A stretch of DNA of 64,000 nt from positions 62,001 to 126,000 of the forward strand of contig JAPDRN010000015.1 in assembly GCA_030247855.1 (NCBI GenBank), in the 5' to 3' direction. This document shows positions 1 to 12,607 of this stretch, one piece after another. This stretch comes from Knufia peltigerae. Lineage: Eukaryota; Ascomycota; Eurotiomycetes; Chaetothyriales; Trichomeriaceae. Each line of letters starts with the position of its first letter. Positions within the stretch are counted from its first letter, which is position 1. The position numbers and the translations under genes were made by a program. A model generated the notes under the pieces. It was not told the DNA's origin, did not search any database, and saw nothing but the letters and a program-made list of their open reading frames with translations.

Positions 1-673
1 GTACCGAAAGTTGTTCTTTTTGGCATGTCCGTAAGCAAACACCGTGCGGCTTTCGGATGATCCCTGCACTTTCACGTGGCGCCCAAAAATGACCTCAGAT
101 ACCTCTGGCTTATCCATTGGGCTGCATTGTCTCTCGAGCGTCGGGTCTACTAACTCATCCGGGCTAGCCATGCGAGGTGCAGCTGTTGACGACTTGAACT
201 TCTTCGTGCCATTGTGAGACGAGGCTGTTCAGCTTTCAACGTTACCACAAAATGTCCTACATGTTCTAAGCCCCAAAGGCGTGTGAAATTACTGCCGAGG
301 ATCCTTTTTTTCCAAGTGTGGACGATCTGAGGAGTGTCCGCCCTGTATCAACTCGTCGAGCCATCCGAGTATGCAGATGCAACGCAGCGCAGGTATCGCT
401 ACGTTGGACTGTCCTCTTTGGGGTGATTTTTTTTGGATGTCCCCGGAAGAAAGGGCAAGAGAACGAGGCTGAATTACCCAGTGTTTCGGCATGTTCTTAT
501 ATCTTGGGACTTTATCCGGTGCTGGTGTCCTCTATCAATGTAGACGCTGCTAGCAACGATACTTCTTCTTCAATCACCAAACCGAAAAACGCGCCCCTCT
601 ACTGGAAAGCCACCCTCTCAAGGCTGCCCGACAACCAACTCAGAGTCTGACATAAAGGGCGTGCTCTATCTGA
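1..673. other. Intergenic, left edge; upstream region of the Zn2Cys6 gene
   Basis: No convincing gene is visible. Short open frames here have no recognisable motif and no splice partners. The stretch just before the ATG at 674 is presumably promoter and 5' leader of the adjoining regulator. Confidence 0.5.
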
Positions 674-2437
674 ATGGGCAATATTGGACGTCCAAGTACA
701 GGGTGCGCTTTGTGTCGCAAGCGGAGAGTAAAGGTACGTTGTAACGGTCTAATTGTTCAGTGCGCGACGACTTACTTAATGCTAGTGTGATGAGGGCAAG
801 CCTGGGTGTCGGAACTGTGCCAGGCTCAAGAAGCCTTGTCCGGGTTACCGCTCTCCAGACTATGGCTCCATTCGACCAACAGTCTTCGTCTCTACACCAG
901 AAACCTCGAGACACAGTTCGACCGAAAGTCTGGTGCCAAATTGTTATAGTGCAAAGACTGTATCTATCGAGTCGGAAGAAAGCGACACCGCTCAAAGCGA
1001 TTCTGTCCTAGAATTATCCAAAAGACGTTCGCAAAGTCCTATGTCCATGGGCAATCTCCCCCAAGACGTGACGGAACAAGCCGTCTGGTACTCGCTCTCG
1101 CAGCTGGACGTTCATTCTCGGATTCTCTACGGCAACGAAACCTTCTCCTTCCTCCCTGATATCCTCTCAAAAGTCAGTCGCCATTCATATCTATACGCCG
1201 CTATGCGAGCCGTTGGGATAGTGAATCTTGCAAACCGATCACCAACAGTTGACATGCGAAATATTGTCGATTTTGAGTATGCCAAGGCAGTTTCAGGCGT
1301 CAATGCAGCGTTGGCCGATCACGATCAGCGCCTCAAAGATGAGACGCTGGTGGCCGTCTGGCTATTGGGTATCAGAGAGGTAAGAGCTGTTCTTTGGGGT
1401 GATCCTATCAAGCATCTGACAGGAAACAGCTGCTTGCCAATATCACTGGCTCTAACCAGTGCAACTTGGGCGGAGACTCGGCACAGCAAACACATATCGA
1501 CGGCACGTTAATGCTTCTCCGTATGCGTGGCGAAGGCCAATTTACCACTCCAGAAGGTCGCCATTTATATCAGCTCCTTCTCTCTTCCATGGTAAAGGGA
1601 CCCTCGTCGTGCCCATCATCTTACAAAACTAACCGCGACCAGCATTGGAAACCATTGTTTGCAAGTGAAGAACCATCTCCAGAATATCTGATGCTGGAGG
1701 CTCAAATTCCGAAAGCCGTACCGGTCGTGCCAAAGGCTTCCTCTCGACTGCGCAATTTCTTTCACGGCGTCTCGAAATTACGTGCTCGAATCAAGAACTT
1801 TGTCTCTATTTGCCAAACCCGATTATTGGACCGAGACACATTGGTTGGATCGTACATCAAAGCGGCCTTGAAACTTGAAGAGAAAGTAGCTAGCTGGTGT
1901 GACATGCGTGAATGGATGCCTCAACCTGTTGTCGATGAAGAAATCCGGCCCAATTTAGAACGTGGCCTTTGGGCCGCTGGTTCTCCTTTTCGGCTTCACT
2001 GGTTTCGTTCCTGGAACGGCTTCTTTCACTGGAACCGGTATTTCGTTTCGAAGATCTGCCTACATGCTGCATTGATCGATGCTTTGGCACAGCTTGACCC
2101 GTCAAGTCTGGCCGAGACACTAAGCCATGGCAATTTGGATCGCAACAGCATCGTACAGGTGCAAACTGCTGCCCTCCAAGAGACTGTTCGAGATTTCCTG
2201 GGAACATTGGGTTATGCTTTCGGAGATGTCGATGCCCATGGCCACAGCCAAGCGCGGCCTTCTCGGGCGGTGAGTGAAGGAGCAGATCAAGAAGTTCGTG
2301 GAATCAATGTTCCAGCAACACTGCAAGTTCAGCCTCCTCTGGCGTTCTTAATAAGGCTGGAATATCTTGGCTCCGGACAGCGGGAAGCTATGTACTTGGC
2401 GTTGCAGCGTCTACGCGCTGAATTTTGCTTGAGATGA
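674..2437 (+). CDS. Zn(II)2Cys6 fungal transcription factor
   Basis: Model: join(674..733, 786..1379, 1430..1591, 1643..2437), 536 aa. The first exon encodes the start of a zinc cluster, CALCRKRRVK. The splice at 733/786 completes it, giving six cysteines spaced C-x2-C-x6-C-x6-C-x2-C-x6-C near residues 11-36, the Gal4-type DNA-binding fold. The exon 2-3 junction restores a continuous frame. The third intron (51 nt) leaves the frame open but has a good donor, an ACTAAC branch site and a CAG acceptor, so it is probably real. The rest resembles the acidic, helical Fungal_trans_2-type regulatory region common in these proteins; that is inferred from length and composition, with no diagnostic motif. 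The gene converges on the 3' end of Med5, about 40 bp away. Target genes cannot be inferred. Confidence 0.85.
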
Positions 2438-2476
2438 GAGATTTCAAGGGTTCGAAAAATCCTCAGACACATTCTG

Positions 2477-5400
2477 CTAAAACATATCAAGATCTAGATC
2501 GTTCAAGTCCATGTCGTTATTTTGTAAACCATAAAGAGCGTCAAAGTTCATGTCGGCATCGTTCGAATCCAAGCTGCCTAGTGCGGCAGCTTCGTCGAGA
2601 ACCTGGTCAATGCCGTCAGCCTGTTCTTGATCTACCGGGTCCTCCATTGGCCCCGCTGAAGTTGGGACACCGTCAAGGTTTGGATTCGCCGTGTCGATAT
2701 TGCTGAGATGTTGAGCAAAGGTAAACTCGTTCAGATTCATGTCCTGGACAGTAAGGAGATTTGCATAACCCTCGACCTGTCTGTGTAGTCGAACTACGGC
2801 CTCGGCTAGAATTGACTCTTTTTTCAGAATACGTCCTAAATTTTGGTGCTGCACTCGTAGTGCTTCTTTCAGCTGTTGGCCACCTGTACAAACAATGGTC
2901 GAAATTGTGTCGACAGCAGAGAGAAATTCATGGCTGTCGCTGAGCTGAAGTAGTACTCTCAAAAGTATCCGTAGCGTTCCTTGGGGGCCGAGGGCGCTGA
3001 CAGCAGTGTGCACCATCAATGAAATGTCATAGGCTGCGTCAGTTGGGGTGGTGGACGCTCCGTTGCTGGTGATCATGGTTATAATGCTTTGCTGTAGATT
3101 GTTTGAGATCTGATTGTGGTCGCTGAGCCATCTATTCTTGCCCGGGAAAGAGAATTCAGAATACTGGTTTAAATTATCGCTGGCAGCTTTCAATCTAATG
3201 TGATCATGCCCTTGCTTTGACTGTATTTGCTCTTGTAGACTGCCTGCACACATTGATAGGATTGTCCCATGAATGTCTCGTGAGTCAGGGGTTCCAGGAA
3301 CCTTCGTGAAAACGTCAAGGATACACGAGACTTCGAAGGTGCCTTCCTGGAGAACTTTGGTGATCCAGTTGAGCGCGGAGGACAAGGACGGAAGAAGGAA
3401 AGGCTCTAAGAGATCTGTTCGTGGTCAGCTAGAACGTGTCAGAAAGAACATAGACGACCTACAGTCAAGACCAGCCTTCAGAGATTCCTGAGTCATTTTT
3501 TCTTGCTGGTAGGCCGTTATGGACTGTCTCAACAGTGTTGGTATCAGAATGTAGAAGTCATGCGGGCTACAATTGGTGAACAGCTCATCACTCAATCCTT
3601 CTGCAAGGTAGAGAGCGTTGATCCAGTTACCAAGATGAATTTTCCTCTCTTCCGAAAGACTTTCCAAGTCAATGTCGGCATCGGCATTGTTGAAGAACTC
3701 AGACAGAAAACCGTCCTTCTTCCGAATACCGAGATCGGTTTCACACAGACCCAGGCGCGCTTTACACACTTGTACAAGCAGGAATGCAGCTCCGAAATCA
3801 TCGTATACAGGTTGAGCTTCACCTGTGGTCTGTCAGCACGATCTAAGTGCGAGGGATCTACTGACCATGGATTTCATTCCATCGCCATTCGTCCAATAGC
3901 GTGCATATAGGGCCGAGCCAAAAGCTTGGAGGAACGAACAGGGCAATACAGTTGACAGCTGCCGGTTTTCGGATAACTGCATTTGAAAGGTCCTTAAGGT
4001 ACTGGGTTTCTTTGCTGCTGCAATAGTTGTGCATAATCTGAGAGATATCAGTATGCGCTGGCGTTAGCCACGTGCAGATAACTTACTTCAACCAACGCGT
4101 GACTGATAGAACCAGCACTCCCATCACTCCGGATGAGTTCTTCAACCAGTTTAGGACCCCTGACATGATTTGAGGTTACCTGCGATACGAGGTCATCTTT
4201 CGAATAGAGACCTTTACTCATGCCAGAGATTATGTCCTCGTTCCCGATGAGTTGTAGGCTGCTTGAGTGAGAAATCAAGCGATGGAGTGAGCAGATGTAG
4301 AGAAATCGAGATCCCACAGACACGAGATCTGGGTTTGATAGTTCCATCAAGACTAGAGCCCATGTTTCGACTATGGTCTGCTCAGTGTCAAAGCTATTGA
4401 AAGATGAAGCCGATATCATAGAGAGGAGACTAGGCAGCTTGTTTTGCAGGAATAATCGGCACTGTTGATAACAAAGTGTGGTATCTGTGTTCGAAAATTG
4501 TGCTCTCAAAATGTGGAACGACACAACGAGGACATCCGAGAAAACGGCCTGATAGTCATTCTTGTCTATGATTAGCAAAGCTCGCTACATTCATGAGTCA
4601 CAGTTGTTGCGTAGCATACCTGATGACGAGTGCAGAGATAGTTGACCAGGGCGCCATCGTCGATCGTTGATCCTGATGAAAGCTATTTTATTAGTATTGT
4701 TACTCTTACCATTATAGTGTGACGCACCATAGCAGTAAGATAAACAATTGTCGCCGCTCTTGAGGCTATCATGTGAGTTTCGGGGACATGAGCTTCGAAC
4801 TGCATCGTCCTGATATCCGTCAACTGAGCAGCGGAGTCGCGTGACAGCGATGAATCCTGATTCAGTACATCGAGGACGCCATTTATCCGATTGAGAAGAT
4901 GGCTTGACAATGCGGAATACTGGGCGAGATCCAGAGATTGTCTGACTGAGCTCCGTAGTGCAATTACAGAAGATGATACCTCCCTTGGCACACGATCTGG
5001 GGTGTGGGTGACGGAAAGAGCCTCGCAGCCAGCGGCGGTTGAGGCCAGGGAGGAGACAAGAAATGCAAGTGCTTCGACAACATGGGATTTCGCCGTGGCC
5101 ATATATTCATCCAATTCATGAGATACTTGAGGAGCCAAAGATATTAGCCATCTCGAGGATAGTTGGAGAGAGGCTTGTATGTCATCAAAGCAGGCTTTGT
5201 ACTTTGGGGACAATATCACCATGACAATGTCCTGTAATATTCGACGGTAACACTCCATAGCGTGCAGGTTCTGTGGATCTCTGGATTTGTTCCATTTGTT
5301 GATGACAATCAGAAGAGCAGTTGCGACGTTGACAACTCCAGTAATTCCGAGATGTTCAACATATAGTGAGAGGAGGGGATCTCCTGGCGCGCAGAATGAG

Positions 5401-5573
5401 ATCCGACAGTCGACCAGCGCATTGAACAACAGCTTGCCATTCAGCTCATCTCGATACAATTGCAACAATGATCCAAATTCTTGGACTGAAAGTCGCCGTG
5501 ATAGACAGTAGCGAACTAGTTTTCGGGATTTATTGATGGCCATATTTTCTGCGACGAGATCGGTCGGGTACAC
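2477..5573 (-). CDS. med5: Mediator of RNA polymerase II transcription subunit 5 (Med5/Nut1)
   Basis: Model: complement(join(2477..3414, 3463..3822, 3866..4037, 4087..4560, 4620..4682, 4728..5573)), 950 aa, the usual length for filamentous-fungal Med5. Phases agree at every junction. The 3463/3414 splice yields the family hallmark YLLEPFLLPSL, and the protein ends in the acidic tail DLDLDMF typical of the family. The 63-nt exon (4620..4682) encodes GALVNYLCTRHQ. Med5 is a tail-module subunit of Mediator and acts in the nucleus linking activators to RNA polymerase II. The start is uncertain: ATG at 5573, or the in-frame ATG nine codons later at 5543. The first intron is short (45 nt). Mlh3 is transcribed divergently from a shared promoter of about 450 bp. 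Confidence 0.87.
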
Positions 5574-6023
5574 TCTTTAATATGAGTAGCGCTGGACGCA
5601 TTGCCGGCTTATCATGGGACAGCAGTCAGAGTCTTGGATCCAGAGTGTTTCGTGTTGACTTTTGTATGGTGGTGTCCTCGCTTTTGACAATGGAATCACT
5701 AGACTTGTCAATTGATGTAAAACACTCGCTTGACCTTCCTCGAGGCGCGAAATTGAGCTTGGCATGATCGGCGTGTTTCGGCCGACGCACGCATGACGCA
5801 AAGTGATCCCGGAGTCATATCCGTACATTTACTCAAGGCAAATAAACGATGGAGGAATAATGCGCAGCTTGCACATCTTCCAGGATCTCTACGTGTGAAC
5901 CTGAGTCAGATTGCAGTTACTTCTCCATATCGACATGCTTCATCGGCTCTGGTCTCTTCATCGTGACAGAGATGTTGTCCAAGACGTCTATGATTCACGC
6001 AAATCACGCGTGCGCCCCGGTGC
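5574..6023. promoter_or_regulatory. Divergent promoter between med5 and mlh3
   Basis: This 450-bp gap separates two genes transcribed away from each other, so it must hold both promoters and leaders. No specific binding site was recognised. Short open frames inside it show no family motif. Confidence 0.5.
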
Positions 6024-8777
6024 ATGATGACCCCAACACCTTCGATTATCCCCCTGTCACCACACGTCCGCCGCAGTCTCTCAGCAGCCCATGATTTGGC
6101 CTCATATGAACATGTCGTTGAAGGGCTTTTGAGAAACGCTCTAGATGCCAACCCCGACTGCATCGACATCGACCTAAAAATCAGCCAGAGTTATATCTCT
6201 GTTCGAGACGACGGAGTGGGAATTCAGCAGGAGGAGTTCACGGAAGATGGCTACCTTGCCCAAGCCTTCTGTATGAAATGACCAACCGGTTTGATCCAGT
6301 GGCTGACAAAGATACTAGGCACCTCAAAGTCCACTTCCTCGGGCCCGTGTTATGGCTCGTATGGCCGCTTTCTGTCGAACCTATCATCCCTCTCTCTTTT
6401 GACTATCACTTCTCGTCATTGCCAGGATAATGGCACCAACCGACTGACGCTGCATCGTGGGCAAGTGCTCTGCCGACAGCTATGCATGGATCCAGGAGGT
6501 GGAGAGATTGGACGGCGAGGAACACGTGTAGAGGTGCGCAACCTCTTTGGAGATATACCAGCGCGTACGAAACATATGTCCGTTCGCTTTTCGAGTCAGA
6601 CTGAGGTACACAAAACCTTTGATCGCATCAAATCGATGGCCGTTGGATACATTCTTGCAAGACCAGGGGCAGAGCGTTTGCGAATGACGCTCAAATGCGG
6701 CGATTGGCTTTATTTTCACAAAGAGACTGAGCGATGTGCTTCAGTGCACTCCTCTCTCAAGCAAGTTGTGTCGACACTTTATCAGGCGAAGCTCCTTTCC
6801 GACGCAAGCACTTCCTCCTGGAGATTATTGTCTCTTGCTTCAGGCGACTGGACAATTCGCGCCGCCATCTCCGTCAAGGCTGCCCCCGCCAGGACTTGTC
6901 AGTTCATTTCCATCGGGCACTCGCCGATCTCCGGGCAGGAAGGAAGCAATTGGTTACTGAAAGCGGTGAACGATTGCGTGGAGGAGTCAGATTTTGGTGT
7001 CGTTGAGGGTGAGGTATGCCGTTATGACCACAGCCACAATAGACGACGTCCAATGCAGCCCAGGCCTGTAAAAGCTGTTGATCGTTGGCCGATGTTTCAT
7101 ATCTGCATCAAACCAAAAGCAGCTCAGGAAAAGGACATCATGCAAAGGCACGGGATGCTAGAGCTTGTGGAGCAGACGACCAATCTCACAAGCCTTCTAA
7201 AGACTTTGATCCACCAGTTTTTGGAGAAGAATGGTTTCAACCCGACTACGATTGGGAAGCGTGGGGATGCTGTAAAGACCTCTGATCCTTTGGCGCAATC
7301 ACCATCGAAGAAGTACCCTTCACAAAGTCCTGACCCAGAAAACTCAAACAAAGACACTCGTTTCAATGGCCTTCACTTCAACGACTGGCGTAGGATCAAG
7401 TGCAGGCGTACCCCAGGGTTCCGAGATCCTGGCAACGTACTCAGCTTTACTGAATCCACCAACAACGATAGTACGTGCGCTTCGGATACAAAACCTTCGT
7501 TTGAGCTGCTAGGAAATTCTAACGCTCGGGCCCAAACCACCAACATTGACAAGAGCCCAGAAATTGAAAGACCAGCCTCTTCAGCCAGAAAGAACAATGT
7601 TGCCAACACAGCCTTTTGGGAAAATCCTAGAGATGACGAGCCGACCCGTCTCCATCCAAGCACCGGGATCGTCTTAGGCCAGTTAGACGGTGTCGCTGAG
7701 CCCTTGTGTGGTCCCAGTAGCACACTTGTGCACCGACAGAAGTTCCGGCATCCCAAAGTCGCTACCTTAGCTAACCCAGAAGCTGGGACGCACCTCCACA
7801 AATACGAAGAAATCATCGGCCATAAAGCGAAAGAAGCTCCGATTGCCAGCCTCCCTACGCCCGCCTTATGTAAAATGAGCGTTAATACCGGTGCAACTGG
7901 GTTTTCTGGTGCTCGAGGCGTTTGTGATACGACACTAACAAAGGAGGCTCTTGCCAAAGCCGTCGTCGTTGCTCAAGTTGATCACAAGTTCGTCCTTGCC
8001 AGGGTTTCAGGACTTGACGCGTCTTCTGGTGAGCAACCTGGAAATCTACTCGTCCTCATTGATCAACACGCAGCAGACGAGCGCGTCAAATATGAACATT
8101 TATGCCAAGAGGCCTGCGGCAACGCCCCTGTCAGCTTGAGTGTACCCCTAGTCTATGAGGTCGATGAAGCCGAAGCAGCACTATTCGAGGAGCGACAGAG
8201 TTACTTTGAGAAGTGGCACATCGAGTACGTTGTCCAGGTAGGACACGACACGTCTTCATCCTCAGGCATGAATGGACGTTCATCACACTATTTGCGAGTT
8301 AGCGCTCTGCCGGCAGTTATTGTCACACGCTGTCTTTCCGACCGCAAGCTCGTGATTGAGCTCTTGCGGAGCAGTATATGGTCTAGTCATCTTTCATCCG
8401 GGAAACTAGCTTTGGACAACTCAGCAGAGCAAAATCCAGATGCAGGCGCTATGTGGATATCTGCGTTTGCCCACTGTCCACCACTAATGGTGGAGATGAT
8501 CAAGTCTCGAGCCTGCCGTACAGCCATCATGTTCAATGATACATTGACTCTAGAGGATTGCAGCCAGTTGGTGTCTAGGCTCTCCCAATGCCGTTTTCCT
8601 TTCCAATGTGCTCACGGGCGTCCAACCTGCTGGGTACTGATGGAACTAGCTAGGAACGAGCAAAGACAAACTGACTCCAGCGCACATGATTCAGTAGCCG
8701 ACGCTAACAACCACGGACGCGTTGGATTTGGTGTGGCATGGGATAATTGGACTGGCTCTGAGCCCAATGGCACATGA
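6024..8777 (+). CDS. mlh3: MutL-family DNA mismatch repair protein Mlh3
   Basis: Model: join(6024..6270, 6319..8777), 901 aa. The 48-nt intron splits a Cys codon, and splicing gives AFCTSK, the conserved TSK segment of the MutL ATPase region. The N-terminal GHKL region has NALDA (residues 38-42) and DDGVGI (62-67), then LSSLSLLTITSRH. The C-terminal half carries the endonuclease metal motif DQHA-x2-E-x4-E from about residue 664, and later RTAIMFND and FPFQCAHGRP, which mark the Mlh3/PMS2-type C-terminus. Mlh3 pairs with Mlh1 to resolve meiotic crossovers and assists mismatch repair. Oddities: the general-base Glu expected four residues before the motif-I Asn is Gly34, and the GFRGEAL motif reads GSYGRFL. 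The middle third is low-complexity linker. Confidence 0.9.
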
Positions 8778-10614
8778 ATGACTCCCGGTAAACGAGAGGA
8801 TTCTGGACCATTCTATCTACAATGTTTCCATCCTCCTGACGATTTGGGTGCAGGTCTCAGGCACCTAAACCATGTCTCCATGGTGGCGGCAGTCACACAG
8901 CTGGCGTCTAGGGGGAAATGGAAGCGCCCTAGGCGCGTCAAGTGTTTCCAACACCACCCCTACAACCGGGGATGCTTCCGGTGACTTGGCTGTAAGCGAG
9001 GTGATGCGCGCAAGGCATTCCGCCAGAGCCGCGGCCAATTAGCAAAGCATGTTGGCCGAATGAACTTTTAGGCGCGCAATGATGCTGACACACAAGCACA
9101 TGCGCGCAGAAACGCAGGACGCAACTGTCACCTTCCGCTCGAGTCAGCTTTGACCCCTCTTTGACTACTCGTTCTACCCTTTTACTGCACAGACGCCTTT
9201 CACCCTGGACGCCCACCCTAGTCATGTCTCGGATTCTGATTTAGAGCTTGTTTTGTACTGCGTAGAGTACCTTGTTGACCTTTCAGGATCCTCGACAGTA
9301 TGAAGCGGTCAGTCGTGATATCTGAGGTCTCTAAGAACACGATTCTTTTTGGGCTCACTCTCCACGGCTGCCTCAGCGAGTATTGCGAATGCTGTTCACT
9401 TGTTGATGTCTTCGGACCAGTCCGTTCACTACTTTAGTACGGGAGTAGAGGTGAAGTCTTCTCCATTACGGACACCATCGCGGAGAACAACAGCATCCAC
9501 AATCCCGTAGGCTGTGTCGACGGAGCATGGATCCAAACAAGACGCCATTAACGCCAAACTATTACTTCCGCCACTGGCATGTCGAGGCCTCCACACTGCT
9601 GCGGCACTGGCGTCAAGCGCCTCTGCAAGCGCCGGCCAGCGAGGATACACACTACTTTGCATCCCCCGCCCCTTGTTGGTGTTTCCTTTACAATCAGCAA
9701 TACCGCCCTTTTCTCTCGCTCTCTACTCTCTCTTTTGTTCAGTCTGAGAAATACTTGCATGTACTGTAACTACTCAGCTTCTATAACCCTTTTGACTACT
9801 CGGTTGAACGCGAATTGGTTTCTCCCAAACAGGGTGTCTATTGTCGAGCAGTGTGTCACACGGCTGATACCGTAGTGTCCGAGGACACTGACCATCACCC
9901 GCAGGCCGGCGCTTCTCGCGGCTAGAGGCTGTCTTTTAGGCGCCGACTACTACCGTACAGACGGGGTCTGCAAGTAGCATAACATCTATCTGTCTACACC
10001 ATCGACCTCATCGACAGCATTGGTGCTGCGCTCCTTTTACTCCTACAAAAGTCACCTCTATGCCCTCAGCTTTCACGTCCATCGCCAATCGAGCCCTCTT
10101 CGTCTCTTTGATTGAGACAATCACTCAAGCAGCACAGTCACACATAGAGAGCACTTCGAGCAATTGACAGTCTACAGCCCTATTCTGGGACGCCTGACTG
10201 AGTTCATGATTGCGTGCATGGGTACAAACATTGTCAGTAACCTGTCTGTGGGAGATCCGAAGCTTGAATGTCTATCTGATACACGACCACTAGCTCGGCG
10301 ATCCTCACATTCGCGGCATACAAACCGGCACAGTCACTGCGTCTGAGTCTGTGGTTGTCACAAAACCAGAGCATTCTTCGGCTGTTTGTTGCGTGAAGTC
10401 AAGGCGGCAGCCGCTAATGCTAAGTATGACATCCTTGAACTCAATAGCTGATTCTGCAATCTGCTGTGCTGCAAGCTAAGTTCCTGAAACTCCTCTGACG
10501 CTTGTTCAATCGCAGATATTGGTGCCCTTGAAGGGTTCTCACTCGCTACTCCGGAGAAGACCTCGTTCCACAAACAAAAGATTTTCTGCTACAGACTCCC
10601 TCACTTGGCATACC
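8778..10614 (+). other. Long intergenic/5' leader region of the Zn2Cys6-acyltransferase gene
   Basis: About 1.8 kb with no recognisable protein. Several short open frames (for example near 9527-9769 and 10164-10346, plus strand) have biased, motif-free composition and look like chance or upstream ORFs in a long leader. The long gap upstream of a regulator suggests a complex promoter. Nothing more specific is visible. Confidence 0.4.
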
Positions 10615-12607
10615 ATGAGTCCCACTAGCCGTCATCATAAACGCAAGGCCTCGAGCGCTGACGAGGTCGTGGACGAATTGCATCCGTACAAAAACCATGT
10701 CGCCACAGCTACTCAGGCACTCCAAGAGCTTGATAGCTCTGACCACGACACGGCTGAACATCGTCGGCATGGAATTAAACCCGATCAGAATGGGCCTATG
10801 TCGCCATCGTCTGAAAGAGGATTGCCATTGCAAGATCCCGAGAACAACTCTCCCGTTTTCAGACCTGACTCTCCAATGGTGCACGTCATCCAGACGGACA
10901 CAATTGAAGTTGCAAACATCCCTGTGACTGCGGCTGGCCGGTCTGCTCCGACGAGCCACGAGGCCAATGGTGCATCGGAAAACGGCCTAGATCCCAATGG
11001 CGAGGATGAGCCCCGGGCTTCTGGATCTGCTGTTCCGAAACGTAAACGCAACTTTAGCAATCGGACGAAGACCGGCTGCTGGACGTGCCGTGAGCGAAAG
11101 AAGAAATGTGGCGAGGAGCGACCAATTTGTGAGTTCAAGCTTTCCATGCCCACTCTTGACAGTGGTTTACTAGATAGGTACTGACTTGTCTGGATCACCA
11201 GGCCGCAACTGCAAAAGGGGTGGATTCCGGTGCAAGGGTTACGGTAAATATCCCAATGACCCATCAGAATGGCCCAGCAATGCACCCGATCAGACCATGA
11301 CTGGTGAACCCCTGCCAGTCGATCGAACAAGCGGTAATGCCGCAATGACACGCGATGACAACAGCCACCTGGCGACCCCCGAGTCTAGCCTTCCGGCCAA
11401 CATCCCTCGATCAGAGATTGGGACTGTTACTCATACGTCTCAGATTCAAGCGGTGGCCCATTTACAGACTGAAGCTAGGACCCAACCATGGTATGATGCG
11501 CAGCCGTCCTGGATTCCTCAACGACAGTCTACATCCCATCACCAAGAACAGCTCCCACGACTTCCTGAACTCAGTCAGCCTGATTACAATCCCCCTATCT
11601 CTACGCAAACATCACAAGAGATGCTATTGCCAACCAACCAGAACACATATCCTCCTCCTCCATCTATGGCCTCCTTCCAGTTTCAACAAGGAAGACACGA
11701 ACCTGTCACGCTGCCTCCAGAAGTGGCGATCCCGCCGCCACCCGCTTCACAGGGTATTCCTCCACAGCCCATGCCTCCGCAGGTCAATCCTCCACAGCCG
11801 AATTCAACACAGCCCAATCCTTCACAGCCACAGGAGCGTCCAGTCCGAAACTGGGATCCACATCGTCCTCCCCGGCAAGATATAGGGACCAACCGTCCTC
11901 CACCTGAAACCGAAGCAACAATAATGCAAAGTCTACCCGAACCTCAAAGAGCTCCCACCAAATTTTTCGGCAAGGAGGACGTGGAGCGTTCGAAAATGAC
12001 AAGGTCGTCACCGTATCAGCACCTCGATATAACACTGTGGAATGAGCGTGCTCGATGCAAACGTGCTTTGGAACGATATAACACATCGTACGATCTCGAT
12101 CCGAGATTCAGCAAAGAGGTACTTCGAAACCTATTGATGACGGTAATTGACCCTAAAAAGGACACAACGTATGGGAACCCTTCACCAATCCCAGTGGCAG
12201 GAATGCTAGGAAATGGTGTTGTCATTGAAGCCCCTTTCAAATGCACCTACGGTTACAACCTGAAGATCCACCAGGACGTCTTTATTGGAGAGAATTGTAA
12301 TATTGATGATGCTGCCGAGGTTGAAATCGGCGCAAGAACTTACATCAGGTGTGGCGTTACCATCATCACATCGACTGTGATGGCAGACATGATCGAACGG
12401 AAGGGCTGTGAGTCTCAATCGATCGCTGAGCCCGTCCGCATCGCCGAAGGCGTGACGATTGGCCCCGGAGCTGTGATTTGTTCTGGTGTGTCGCTGGGAT
12501 ATGGATGTACTATACATGCCTTTGAAGTAGTTAAAGAAGATGTCGGGCAATTTCAAGAGGTGGGGACTGGCAGCCGCCGTGCTCGACTGACCGTGAATAC
12601 TGTCTAG
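10615..12607 (+). CDS. Zn(II)2Cys6 DNA-binding protein fused to a maltose-acetyltransferase-like hexapeptide domain
   Basis: Model: join(10615..11128, 11202..12607), 639 aa. The 73-nt intron splits a Cys codon inside the zinc cluster. Splicing yields a canonical C-x2-C-x6-C-x6-C-x2-C-x6-C (about residues 155-182: CWTCRERKKKC, then CRNCKRGGFRC). A long Pro/Gln-rich linker follows (repeated PPQP/PPQPN units). The C-terminus has a Mac-type helical segment (SPYQHLDITLWNERARCKRA onward, about 437-495), then left-handed beta-helix hexapeptide repeats (IGENCNIDDAAEVEIG, IAEGVTIGPGAVICSG). This matches sugar O-acetyltransferases of the Maa/LacA/NodL class. The THP segment that carries the catalytic His in those enzymes aligns with STVMAD (about residue 560), so acetyl transfer is doubtful. 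The domain may serve trimerisation or ligand sensing. The start is the first ATG in the frame with a reasonable context. Confidence 0.87.

Noticed and set aside
318..650. 110-codon plus-strand frame at the left edge
   Set aside because: No motif, no good start context, and it ends just before the Zn2Cys6 gene; most likely promoter or leader sequence.
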